From positions 248,001-312,000 of the forward strand of contig VOGB01000003.1 of the NCBI GenBank assembly GCA_009493725.1: a stretch of DNA of 64,000 bases. Direction: 5' to 3'. The stretch comes from Pseudoramibacter fermentans. GTDB lineage: Bacteria; Bacillota; Clostridia; Eubacteriales; Eubacteriaceae. Below, one piece after another: positions 1 to 7,670 of this stretch. The position numbers were made by a program, and so were the translations under genes. Within the stretch, counting starts at the first letter, position 1. Every line of letters starts with the position of its first letter. The notes beneath the pieces were generated by a model. The model was not told the DNA's origin and searched no databases. It saw only the letters and a program-made list of their open reading frames with translations.

Positions 1-622
1 CGACTATAAATCCCATGACCATGAGTGCTGGACCGGCAACGAGCCCACCAAGCACTGCGGTACCAAGGGCCATACCGCCTCCACCAGCGGCCAACGAACC
101 GCCGCCGAAAAACGCGAGTGTGGCATTCATTGAGGCAGCGCCGCTCAACGAGGAAATCGCTGTGCCGGTTGATGCGGCGGCAAAGGTCTGAGCGGCACTC
201 CAGGCGCCGAAAGCAGTCAGTGCGCCGCCGGCCGTTCCCGCAGCTGCACCGCCGACGACGTCCAGCACGAGATTACTGAGTTCCTTTAATTCCTTAAAAC
301 TGGTCTGGTCGATTTTTAAATTTTTAATTTCATCCAAACCGAGCGAGTCTGCGAAATCGACATTCTTAATTTTGGTAAAGGTATCGAGAAACGCGTGAAT
401 ACTGTTGTTTAAAATAAATATTTTTTCCTGTCCGAGGTTGGCTAAAGATTCTTTAACTTCCGCACGTTTCAAATTTAGTTGATCCCGCGCTTCCTTCATC
501 TGATCGTTGGCGTATTGATTAATGGTTTTGGCATTAGCCTGATGGTTGTACGCTTGAATGTCCTTAGTGACGCCGACACCGGCTGTAGCAATAGCGGCAG
601 CGATAAAAAATACTGGCAGCAT
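1..622 (-). CDS. Glycine-zipper membrane protein, partial
   Basis: The frame is open from the ATG at 622 to the left edge (at least 207 codons), so the gene is cut by the window. The start follows an AAGGAGGAAGTC ribosome binding site. Residues 1-18 form a hydrophobic segment. Residues 20-65 are charged and coiled-coil-like. From about residue 122 there is a long Gly/Ala-rich hydrophobic stretch with repeated small residues (motifs such as GGAAAGTAGG and GGGSLAAGGGG), as in glycine-zipper membrane proteins. It is the third gene of a leftward operon, 10 bases after the TerB-like gene. I do not recognise the family. A membrane-inserting partner of the TerB-like protein is inference from context. 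Confidence 0.75.
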   Translation of the reverse strand, partial: MLPVFFIAAAIATAGVGVTKDIQAYNHQANAKTINQYANDQMKEARDQLNLKRAEVKESLANLGQEKIFILNNSIHAFLDTFTKIKNVDFADSLGLDEIKNLKIDQTSFKELKELSNLVLDVVGGAAAGTAGGALTAFGAWSAAQTFAAASTGTAISSLSGAASMNATLAFFGGGSLAAGGGGMALGTAVLGGLVAGPALMVMGFIV

Positions 623-632
623 GACTTCCTCC

Positions 633-1466
633 TTACTCGTCAGCGATCAGCTGATGAATCGACTGCATGATGATGGCTTCACGATTTTCCAATTCTTTCA
701 CCTGAATTTGTACTTCGGCGTATGGTCGCTGACTTTTAGAAAATCGTTTTTTCTCACCTTGTATAGCGAGCAGTGTTTCCATCGCTTCGAGCATTTCCTG
801 AAGTACAGAATCACTGATATCCCATTTACGCATTATCGCTTCGATGATGCGCTGTTCGGTGTCGGAGTGAAGGCCATCGCTGTAGGAAACGACGATCAAG
901 TTCCATAGCAGCTGACGTGCCTTGATACTCTGTTCGGGTGATTCGATATGGTCGTGTTCAAGATCGAGAATCACTGCTTCGTACACCAAATCACTATAAG
1001 CTTTTTCGCTGGCATGGGAGAGAATTTCGTCGCCTTTGCTCGTGATGTCAGATTGTACATTTTCGAAATGATCAATCATGCTTTGTCCGATGGCGTTGAA
1101 TTGTTCTTTTTCATCATCATTGATCTGGCCGTCGCTGATTATCAAATAATAGATAATTTTTAAAGATGTTTCAGAAGATACGAGATTTTTGAGTTTATTT
1201 TCTTTAGCTTCTTTCAGGGCATTTTTTGTATCTTCTCTTGTTTTCTTCAAACGTTCATTGGTTTCGCTTAAAGTGGATTTTCCCTTTTCGACCGCTTTAT
1301 TTAATTTATCGGAAATTGCAATTGCAGTTTCAGACTGGGCCACTTTTTTGATGCTGTCGGGCATGTTTTCCTTTACGCTTTTCTTCGCTTTTTCTGCCGC
1401 AATCTTGGCGTCTTCTGCGGATTCTTTGAGCGTTTTTTTCAGCCTTGAAAAATCAAATTTTGCCAT
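633..1466 (-). CDS. TerB-like domain protein with N-terminal coiled coil
   Basis: A protein of 277 residues. Residues 1-95 are highly charged Lys/Glu/Ala repeats, probably a long amphipathic helix or coiled coil. Residues about 100-235 resemble the TerB-like fold: a helical region with two internal 'SDG' turns (ISDGQINDDEK and SYSDGLHSDTE), each acidic and followed by a helix, which in the family is linked to metal and stress response. The start has a good GGAGG-type site. It lies 11 bases after the upstream gene and 10 bases before the glycine-zipper gene, so all three are almost certainly cotranscribed. TerB domains occur in tellurite resistance, envelope stress and phage defence loci. The exact role here is unknown. 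Confidence 0.7.
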   Translation of the reverse strand: MAKFDFSRLKKTLKESAEDAKIAAEKAKKSVKENMPDSIKKVAQSETAIAISDKLNKAVEKGKSTLSETNERLKKTREDTKNALKEAKENKLKNLVSSETSLKIIYYLIISDGQINDDEKEQFNAIGQSMIDHFENVQSDITSKGDEILSHASEKAYSDLVYEAVILDLEHDHIESPEQSIKARQLLWNLIVVSYSDGLHSDTEQRIIEAIMRKWDISDSVLQEMLEAMETLLAIQGEKKRFSKSQRPYAEVQIQVKELENREAIIMQSIHQLIADE

Positions 1467-1477
1467 TCTTTTCCTCC

Positions 1478-2353
1478 TTAAAGTTTAAAGGGTTCATCTG
1501 AATCCATAAGGTCATCAAATTCCAGCTGATTGGTAAACTGTACGTCGTAGTTTAAAATGCGTTGAATGTCTGCATTACCTTGAATGAATCGGTCGGCGTC
1601 ATTTTCTAAAATGGCTCGATCCATGACAGCAAAGCTGTCTCGAAAAACGGAAATATGCTTGGAAAGATAGCGGTTGACCCAGTCGTTCATCTCAGCTCGG
1701 TACGCTTCGAGCATTTGAATAAAAGCGTGGCTTTCGCGTTCGAGTGCGATGCGTTCGTCCTGAGCGGCCGCGTATTCTTCAGCTGATTTTTCGACTTCAC
1801 GATAAGCAGCCATTGCTGCGTAAAATGAAATCATGACGCCGGATAAATTTATCGAAATGCCATGAATTTGTGTGTTTTCTTTGATCCCATGCTGACCAAG
1901 AAGATTGACAGCTTGAGCGGCCTTATACTTGACTGCGTCAACTTGTTGCAAGGTGGAGGCGAGATTGTCATCCCCTTGAGCTGCGGCGTCTACAAAGCGT
2001 TTGACAAGCGGAATCATGCCGCTCCATTTAACGAGCGCGACGATCAATTCATCGCTGTCGATTTCCTGATGATAATATTTTTTGACGACAGTACCGATGC
2101 TTTTTGCGCAAGTCGCTAATTCAGGCTTGAAACTTTCGTCATCAAAAATTTTTTCGTAATGGGGATTATCCATTTTGGTGGCTTGTTCCCGAAGATAATT
2201 AATAATCATGTTGAACGCATTTTCGGATACGATGCCGAATAATTCTTTTTTGGCTTGATTTTTATTTGCTTCATCGTCACTGAGCATCATCTTGATGGCG
2301 TTAATAATTTTTTCTAAATATTCGGATTGACATAATTGTCCTTGTAGATCCAT
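1478..2353 (-). CDS. Unknown helical protein, first gene of TerB operon
   Basis: A protein of 291 residues, mostly alpha-helical and acidic, without signal peptide or clear membrane span. Residues 150-180 contain a more hydrophobic stretch ending in a Gly/Ile/Ser patch. Residues 185-240 are a Glu/Ala/Arg-rich helix likely to be a coiled coil. No family is recognised. The start is supported by CTGGAGG seven to ten bases upstream and a TATAAT-like -10 box on the minus strand at 2393-2398. It is the promoter-proximal gene of the leftward operon with the TerB-like and glycine-zipper genes, which suggests the three act together. Confidence 0.65.
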   Translation of the reverse strand: MDLQGQLCQSEYLEKIINAIKMMLSDDEANKNQAKKELFGIVSENAFNMIINYLREQATKMDNPHYEKIFDDESFKPELATCAKSIGTVVKKYYHQEIDSDELIVALVKWSGMIPLVKRFVDAAAQGDDNLASTLQQVDAVKYKAAQAVNLLGQHGIKENTQIHGISINLSGVMISFYAAMAAYREVEKSAEEYAAAQDERIALERESHAFIQMLEAYRAEMNDWVNRYLSKHISVFRDSFAVMDRAILENDADRFIQGNADIQRILNYDVQFTNQLEFDDLMDSDEPFKL

Positions 2354-2664
2354 GTCAAAGAACCTCCAGGTTCAGAAATTAATGTTATTTTTATTATAGC
2401 ACATATTGTAACGGGATACGTTATGAGTGAACAGCTGCAAGATCAATATTGCTGTAAACATTGGACTTGTATTTTAGTGTCAACAAGTGATAGTTATTGT
2501 TTGTATAAAACCAGAAAATTCTACAAAGCATCTAAAGAGTTTGAATAATCAACGAGTTTGTCAATATATCCACAGTGTCATTTTTTCGCGTGCCCTGCGC
2601 TGTGGATGAATTGGAGTATAATAGAAACGAAAAAATTCAGACAACAGTAAAGGAGACGATCATC
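2354..2664. other. Divergent intergenic region with two -10 boxes
   Basis: About 310 bases between the leftward TerB operon and the rightward PHP gene. A minus-strand TATAAT (2393-2398) and a plus-strand TATAAT (2617-2622) are visible. No good -35 partner was found for either. A short inverted repeat CCACAG (2570-2575) / CTGTGG (2600-2605) overlaps the expected plus-strand promoter and could be an operator. No gene is seen. Confidence 0.45.
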
Positions 2665-3411
2665 ATGAAATATCATTTTGCGGCCGATCTGCACACTCAC
2701 ACCCTCGCCAGTGGACACGCCTACGGCACGATACGGGAAAATGTTGAAGGCGCGCGGGCGACGGGGATTCAGGTGCTTGGCGCGACGGAGCACGCGCCGG
2801 GTATTCCGGGGACGGTGGACCCGTTTTATTACCGGAATCTCAAGGTGGTGCCGAAGCGCATTCATGGCGTGTCGGTTCTGCACGGCAGCGAAATTAACGT
2901 GCTCGAGGACGGGACATTGTCGCTGGCGGATGAATTCATGAAATTTCTCGATTACGGGATCGTCGGCATCCACACGGTCTGCTACCACGATCAAGGGCGG
3001 GATAAAAATACGGACAATGTGATCGCGTGCATGCGTCATCCAAAAGTCAAAATCGTGTCCCATCCCGACGACGACCACACGCCCCTCGACTACGAGCGGC
3101 TGGTCCCGGCGGCTAAAAAATACAACGTCGCCCTCGAGGTCAATAACAGTTCCTTCAAAAAGCTGGATCACCGGATCAACTGTCTGGACAATTACCGGAC
3201 GATGCTCAAGCTGTGCATGGCACAGCGCGTGCCGATTGTTGTGGATACCGACGCTCACGATCCGAGCGCTGTCGGCCGGATGGATTTGGCGGCGGCCTTT
3301 CTCGAATCGGTGCAGATGGACCCGAGCCTGATTTTGAACCTTCGGGGCAATCTCGGGAAATTGATGGCGTTTCTGCACATTGACAACGAGATGCCCTACG
3401 ATGGGAAATGA
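2665..3411 (+). CDS. PHP-domain phosphatase, YcdX-like
   Basis: A PHP-superfamily metal-dependent phosphoesterase of 248 residues from the ATG at 2665, which follows AAAGGAG. An upstream in-frame start at 2575 has no ribosome binding site and would overlap the promoter. Visible metal ligands are DLHTHT (residues 8-13), ATEHAPG (about 44-50), HPDDDH (about 131-136) and DTDAHD (about 194-199), the usual order in YcdX-type proteins. These act on small phosphate esters in the cytosol. The natural substrate is not predictable. It appears monocistronic, with a terminator at 3505-3542. Confidence 0.85.
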   Translation: MKYHFAADLHTHTLASGHAYGTIRENVEGARATGIQVLGATEHAPGIPGTVDPFYYRNLKVVPKRIHGVSVLHGSEINVLEDGTLSLADEFMKFLDYGIVGIHTVCYHDQGRDKNTDNVIACMRHPKVKIVSHPDDDHTPLDYERLVPAAKKYNVALEVNNSSFKKLDHRINCLDNYRTMLKLCMAQRVPIVVDTDAHDPSAVGRMDLAAAFLESVQMDPSLILNLRGNLGKLMAFLHIDNEMPYDGK

Positions 3412-3504
3412 GGCGAGCGGGGGAAGCGATGAAATTTCAGAAGGGATTTGTCAATAAAATCTTGGTCATCGCTGTGTATATGAAACAAAAATAAACCTCA
3501 AAAG

Positions 3505-3542
3505 CCCTTTCGGCGAAGCCGACCGCCGGAAGGGTATTTTTC
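3505..3542 (+). terminator. Rho-independent terminator after PHP gene
   Basis: Stem CCCTTTCGGCG / CGCCGGAAGGG with a short loop, followed by TATTTTT. It lies about 95 bases after the PHP gene. Confidence 0.75.
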
Positions 3543-3654
3543 TGCAAAAAATTATGCGGAGTCTTATGATTTTACTAATTTTTTACTGAAAGCGTTCCGA
3601 GATCGTGAGATAATAAACAAAAACACAAATTTGTAAAAACGATGGAGAAAAGCG

Positions 3655-4569
3655 ATGGCGGAGATGATCACAATCAAGGCGCTGAACAAGCGCTTCGGCG
3701 AGTTGCACGCGGTGCAGGACCTGAGCTTTCAGGTTGAGACCGGCGAGCTGTTCGCCTTTCTCGGCGTGAACGGCGCAGGGAAAAGCACGACGATTCACAT
3801 GATGTGCGGGCAGCTGCCCAAGGACAGCGGACAAATCGTCATCGGCGGGGTCGATATTGACGACAATGTCGACGCGGTGAAAGCCAAAATCGGCGTGGTA
3901 TTTCAGAGCTCGGTGCTCGACCAGCGGCTTTCCGTGCGGGATAATCTCGAATCTCGAGCCGCCCTTTACGGTATCGTCGGCAGGGCCTTCACCCGGCGCC
4001 TCGGGGAATTGACCGAGCTGTTGGGATTTGGGAACCTGCTCAAGCAGCCGGTAGGTTCGCTTTCAGGCGGCCAGCGGCGGCGCATCGACATCGCCCGGGC
4101 GCTGCTCCACCAGCCGCAGCTGCTCATCCTCGATGAGCCGACCACCGGGCTCGACCCGCAGACGCGTCAGCTGGTCTGGCAGGTCATCGGGCGGCTGCGC
4201 CAAACCGAACACATCACGGTGTTCCTGACGACCCATTATATGGAAGAGGCCGCCGACGCCGATCACGTGGTGATCCTCGACGCCGGGAAAATCGTAGCGG
4301 AGGGGACGCCCCTCGAACTGAAGAACCGCTACACCGGCGACTTTATCACGCTCTACGGCGCAGGGCCCGAGACGGCCGATACCCTCGGTCTGCCCTGTGA
4401 GACACTGCGGGACGGGATTCGGATTGCCGTGCCGAACACGGCCGCGGCGGCCGCGCTGATCGTCAAGCACCCGGAGCTGTTCGTGGATTTTGAGGTCACG
4501 AAGGGCAAAATGGACGACGTCTTTCTGGCGGCCACCGGGAAACAACTCAAGGAGGACCGCACCCAATGA
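3655..4569 (+). CDS. ABC-2 type exporter, ATP-binding protein
   Basis: A cytosolic ATPase subunit of 304 residues of a drug or lipid exporter (DrrA/CcmA-like). Walker A GVNGAGKST is at residues 37-45, the Q-loop at VVFQSS (81-86), the signature LSGGQ at 136-140, Walker B LLILDEP at 156-162 and the H-loop in TTHYMEEA. The C-terminal 90 residues form the extra domain common in this subfamily. The start follows a GGAGA site. Its stop overlaps the permease start by four bases (ATGA), so the two are translationally coupled. Substrate unknown. Confidence 0.9.
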   Translation: MAEMITIKALNKRFGELHAVQDLSFQVETGELFAFLGVNGAGKSTTIHMMCGQLPKDSGQIVIGGVDIDDNVDAVKAKIGVVFQSSVLDQRLSVRDNLESRAALYGIVGRAFTRRLGELTELLGFGNLLKQPVGSLSGGQRRRIDIARALLHQPQLLILDEPTTGLDPQTRQLVWQVIGRLRQTEHITVFLTTHYMEEAADADHVVILDAGKIVAEGTPLELKNRYTGDFITLYGAGPETADTLGLPCETLRDGIRIAVPNTAAAAALIVKHPELFVDFEVTKGKMDDVFLAATGKQLKEDRTQ

Positions 4570-5459
4570 AACCGATGTTGATACTCACCAAGCGAAACAG
4601 CAAGCTGTATTTTAAAGACAAGGGGATGTTTTTCAGCTCGCTGATTACGCCGATGATTCTGCTCGTGCTGTACGCGACCTTCCTCGCGAAGGTGTACCGC
4701 GAATCCTTCACTGCGGGCCTGCCGGCGGGGCTTTCCATTTCGGACAACATCATCGACGGGCTTGTCGGCGGGCAGCTGATTTCGTCGCTGTTGGCCGTGT
4801 CCTGCGTAACGGTCGCCTTCTGCGCCAACATGGTCATGGTCCAGGACAAGGTCACCGGCGCCGCCCGCGACCTGACCATCGCCCCGGTCAAGCGCTCGGT
4901 GCTGTCATTAAGCTATTACCTGTCCGCACTGGGGACGACGCTGCTCGTCTGCCTGAGCGCGATGGGCGTCGGTTTGATTTACCTGACGTCGGTCGGCTGG
5001 TATCTGACGGCCGCGGATGTGCTGCACATCGTCGGCGACGTCGTGCTGCTGGTGCTGTTCGGGACGGCCCTGTCCTCGCTCATCAATTTTTTCTTGACGA
5101 CCCAGGGACAGATTTCGGCGGTGGGGACGATCATCAGCTCGGCCTACGGCTTTATCTGCGGCGCCTACATGCCCATCGCCTCGTTCAGCAAGGGCTTGCG
5201 GCGCGTGCTCACCTGGCTGCCGGGCACCTACGGCACGGTGCTGCTCAGGCGGCACACGATGCGGGGCGCCTTTGCGGCGCTGAAGGACACCGGCGCGCCG
5301 GCACCCTACGTCAAGGCGCTGAGGGACAGCGTCGACTACAATTTGTATTTTTACGGCAAGGCCGTGAGTCCGGGGACGATGATCGCGGTGCTCGGTGGTG
5401 CTGCTGTCGTGCTGATCGGCCTATACGTGCTCATCAACGTGCTGGATCGGCGGCGGTGA
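4566..5459 (+). CDS. ABC-2 type exporter, permease
   Basis: A membrane subunit of 297 residues paired with the upstream ATPase. It has the ABC-2 layout: a cytosolic N-terminal helix, TM1 near residues 22-42, an outside loop with GLVGGQLISS, then about five more hydrophobic spans, including the FGTALSSLINFF region and a C-terminal span at 270-292. The last 39 bases lie antisense to the end of the convergent hydrolase gene, so the two reading frames share DNA at their 3' ends. Substrate unknown; drug or lipid export is the family role. Confidence 0.88.
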   Translation: MKPMLILTKRNSKLYFKDKGMFFSSLITPMILLVLYATFLAKVYRESFTAGLPAGLSISDNIIDGLVGGQLISSLLAVSCVTVAFCANMVMVQDKVTGAARDLTIAPVKRSVLSLSYYLSALGTTLLVCLSAMGVGLIYLTSVGWYLTAADVLHIVGDVVLLVLFGTALSSLINFFLTTQGQISAVGTIISSAYGFICGAYMPIASFSKGLRRVLTWLPGTYGTVLLRRHTMRGAFAALKDTGAPAPYVKALRDSVDYNLYFYGKAVSPGTMIAVLGGAAVVLIGLYVLINVLDRRR

Positions 5460-6140
5460 AGGTTGAGCCGCTTTGTTTTCCAAATACTTTAAAATAAGTT
5501 TCCCCAATTTTTCGCTGTTGACCACGTAGCTGGCGTGAGATTCGCCGGGGAGGATCATTTTCCGCGCGTGGGGAATCATCGCCGCTATTTCGTCGGTCTC
5601 TTTTTGCTTGATGAGGTCGTGCTGCCCCGCGAGGATCAGCGTATCGGCTTGGATCTGGTGCAGCTCCTGATCTGTGATGTCCGGCTCGCACAGCATCAGC
5701 TGACGCAGCGGGTCTTTCCGGAAGCAGTTGAAAACGCGCAGAGGCAGCCGGAAGAACCACCGCAGCCCTTCTGGTCTCCGGTTGGCCCCGCAGGCAATCA
5801 GCGTGGTGACCCGCCGAGTCGCGGCGGCGGCGAGGAGCCCGATGATGCCGCCATCGGAAAAGCCCACAAAGGTCACGCCCTTCAAGTCTTTCTTAAGAAG
5901 AAACAGCACCATATCGTCCGCCATTTCCCGGTAGTGGAAGGTGTTTACCGGGCTGCTCATGCCGTGCCCTCTGGAATCGATCAGATAACAGGTGAAATGT
6001 GCCTTGAGCAGGCGGACGGAACGGTCAAATATGTGGTGATCTTCGCCGTTGCCGTGCACCAGGAGCATCGGCGGGCCCTGGCCGACGACCTGATAGGAGA
6101 AGGTCAGTCCGTTGAGATGGATCGATTTCAAGGGACTCAT
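5421..6140 (-). CDS. Alpha/beta hydrolase
   Basis: An alpha/beta-hydrolase-fold enzyme of 239 residues. The oxyanion-loop motif LLVHGNGED (about 26-34), the nucleophile elbow GFSDGG (Ser near residue 95), the acid in AGQHDLI (Asp near 175) and the His in GESHAS (about 202) complete a catalytic triad. Substrate is not predictable; esterase or lipase-like activity fits. It overlaps the upstream DUF2156 gene by four bases (ATGA), so the two form an operon. Its C-terminal coding end overlaps the convergent ABC permease by 39 bases, with a Pro-rich tail, suggesting extension of the original stop. Confidence 0.85.
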   Translation of the reverse strand: MSPLKSIHLNGLTFSYQVVGQGPPMLLVHGNGEDHHIFDRSVRLLKAHFTCYLIDSRGHGMSSPVNTFHYREMADDMVLFLLKKDLKGVTFVGFSDGGIIGLLAAAATRRVTTLIACGANRRPEGLRWFFRLPLRVFNCFRKDPLRQLMLCEPDITDQELHQIQADTLILAGQHDLIKQKETDEIAAMIPHARKMILPGESHASYVVNSEKLGKLILKYLENKAAQPSPPPIQHVDEHV

Positions 6141-7249
6141 TCCTTTCGTTTCTGGCGTTTATCTTGCCTTGCTTTTTTCTTTTCAGCTTTCTCGGCGCGC
6201 CGCATTTCGAGGAAAGTGCGCACGTAGTCGCGGAATCCGTGGGAATCCAGCACGGCAAAGGCTGCTTCATCCATCCACGGGGACAGATGCTTGGGCCGGC
6301 AGACGATGTAAATATTCTGCCAGTACGGGTTGTATTTAGCCTTGGCCCGCTGCAAGGATTTAAATCCGTACATGTAGTTCATGTGGTTGTAGACGTAATG
6401 CTCTGCTCGCTCGGAGAGGTCTGCATGGGGATGTGCCGTTGTGCGGTAAAAAGGCGCAGCGCCCAGGCTGACCTGCTCGGCACCTTCCGCCTTCAGTTTA
6501 GCCATGATGTCGTGGAACAAAAGCTCCATGACCCCGTGGGGGCAGCCTTCTCGGCGCCGCATGATGTCGACGATCCACGCCTTCCCTGAACGGTAGGGGT
6601 TGAGAACATTGATTCCTTGAATCACGCCCTTGGCGTCCACTGCGTAGAAATAGCGTTTGTCGCAGGGCCGCTCCAGCATCAGACTGCCGACGGCAAACTG
6701 GAGGCGGGCGGTGTGTTTACCCTTGAGCCACTGGTCGGTGATTTCAATAAATTGTCGCTCCACTTCGGGCTCTCTTTTTTCCCAGGGGCGGTATTCTTTG
6801 ACCGTCAGGCCCTTGTGCACGGCAGTGTGCCAGGAAGAGCGCACTTTGGCGCATCGGCCGCCGCTTATGGACCAGGTCTGCACATTGAACACGGCCTCTT
6901 CTCCGCTCTTGTGGAAGCCGAATCCGGCGTCTTGGTAAGCTTGGAGATGCTTTTCCATGGTCATCAAAAAGACGATTCGGTACCGGTGCGCAGCCGCAAA
7001 TTGTTTCAGCTGCGTCAAAAAGGCTGAAAAATCTGCATCGGCACAGACCGGATCGCCGCAAATGACCATAGTGTGGCCGGAAACGGCGTAACTGGCGACG
7101 CCTTCGAAGCCTTCGGCGAAGAACCACTGTTTGTCCGGCTCCAGGGAAAGGTAGGCCAGGGAATTTTCGCTGTATTTTCTCAGGATGCCGCGCACCCGTT
7201 TCCACTGCTGATCGCGAATCTTTTCTTTATTTTCTTCTTGTTGTGTCAT
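6137..7249 (-). CDS. DUF2156 / LPG-synthase C-terminal-like protein
   Basis: A protein of 370 residues from the ATG at 7249, which has an AGAAGGA site nine bases upstream. A GTG 36 bases further upstream would overlap the promoter. The body is a double GNAT-like fold of the DUF2156 family, related to the C-terminal domain of phosphatidylglycerol lysyltransferase MprF, but without membrane spans. The family includes aminoacyl-tRNA-dependent transferases. The C-terminal 25 residues are a run of Lys/Arg/Glu (KAEKKKARQDKRQKRKE). It is cotranscribed with the hydrolase. A minus-strand TATAAT at 7289-7294 is a plausible -10 box. Confidence 0.75.
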   Translation of the reverse strand: MTQQEENKEKIRDQQWKRVRGILRKYSENSLAYLSLEPDKQWFFAEGFEGVASYAVSGHTMVICGDPVCADADFSAFLTQLKQFAAAHRYRIVFLMTMEKHLQAYQDAGFGFHKSGEEAVFNVQTWSISGGRCAKVRSSWHTAVHKGLTVKEYRPWEKREPEVERQFIEITDQWLKGKHTARLQFAVGSLMLERPCDKRYFYAVDAKGVIQGINVLNPYRSGKAWIVDIMRRREGCPHGVMELLFHDIMAKLKAEGAEQVSLGAAPFYRTTAHPHADLSERAEHYVYNHMNYMYGFKSLQRAKAKYNPYWQNIYIVCRPKHLSPWMDEAAFAVLDSHGFRDYVRTFLEMRRAEKAEKKKARQDKRQKRKE

Positions 7250-7351
7250 GCTTTTTTTTCCTTCTCTTTTTTCGTTTTTATGCACTCAATTATAGCGGTC
7301 AAGTCTGAAGAATCCGAAAAGATTGACGGCCTGCGCTTTTGTTTTTAACGT

Positions 7352-7585
7352 TCAGGGAACAGGGTCACCACGGCAGTAGAACAGGAAGAACAGCCGGGTC
7401 TTGAGCCTGGCCGATGATGCCTTCGAGGCGTTCTTTGTGCAAGATGCCGAGCTCTGGCTCAACGTTGGGATCACCTTTTGGCAGCACGGGATCGGGATTT
7501 GTGCGCATGAACCTGGATTGCTCTGAGCTACGCTGGATGGCGGCATCGCGAGGCTAAAAGCGGTGCTGAAGTGGCGGGGGTTCAA
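7352..7585 (-). pseudogene. Remnant with 3' end of a flavodoxin-like reductase
   Basis: About 36 bases at 7374-7410 closely match 9645-9680, the 3' part of the reductase gene at 9563-10246, including a perfect 22-base core. In frame it encodes LKTRLFF then FYCRG, against LKTRLFF then FYRRV in the intact gene. The rest of this 234-base open frame has no recognisable protein and no ribosome binding site. I read this as a decayed copy or deletion scar rather than a gene. Confidence 0.4.
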
Positions 7586-7607
7586 TGGTGCTCATTTCTT
7601 CAGACAC

Positions 7608-7640
7608 AAAAAAGCCAGTTGATATCCAAAATCAACTGAC
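7608..7640 (-). terminator. Terminator after the ChW-repeat gene
   Basis: On the minus strand the stem is CAGTTGAT / ATCAACTG (7616-7623 with 7631-7638), followed by GGCTTTTTT. It lies about 30 bases after the stop of the ChW gene. Confidence 0.8.
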
Positions 7641-7670
7641 TTTATTATTATTTATATTCCATTGGACTGA

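Noticed and set aside
2578..3378. Long antisense frame over the PHP gene
   Set aside because: Shadow of a GC-rich gene; the plus-strand frame has metal-binding motifs and a ribosome binding site.
3429..3494. A 21-codon frame with a GGGGGAAG site after the PHP gene
   Set aside because: Too short and without relatives that I know; it lies between the PHP stop and its terminator. Kept out for lack of evidence.
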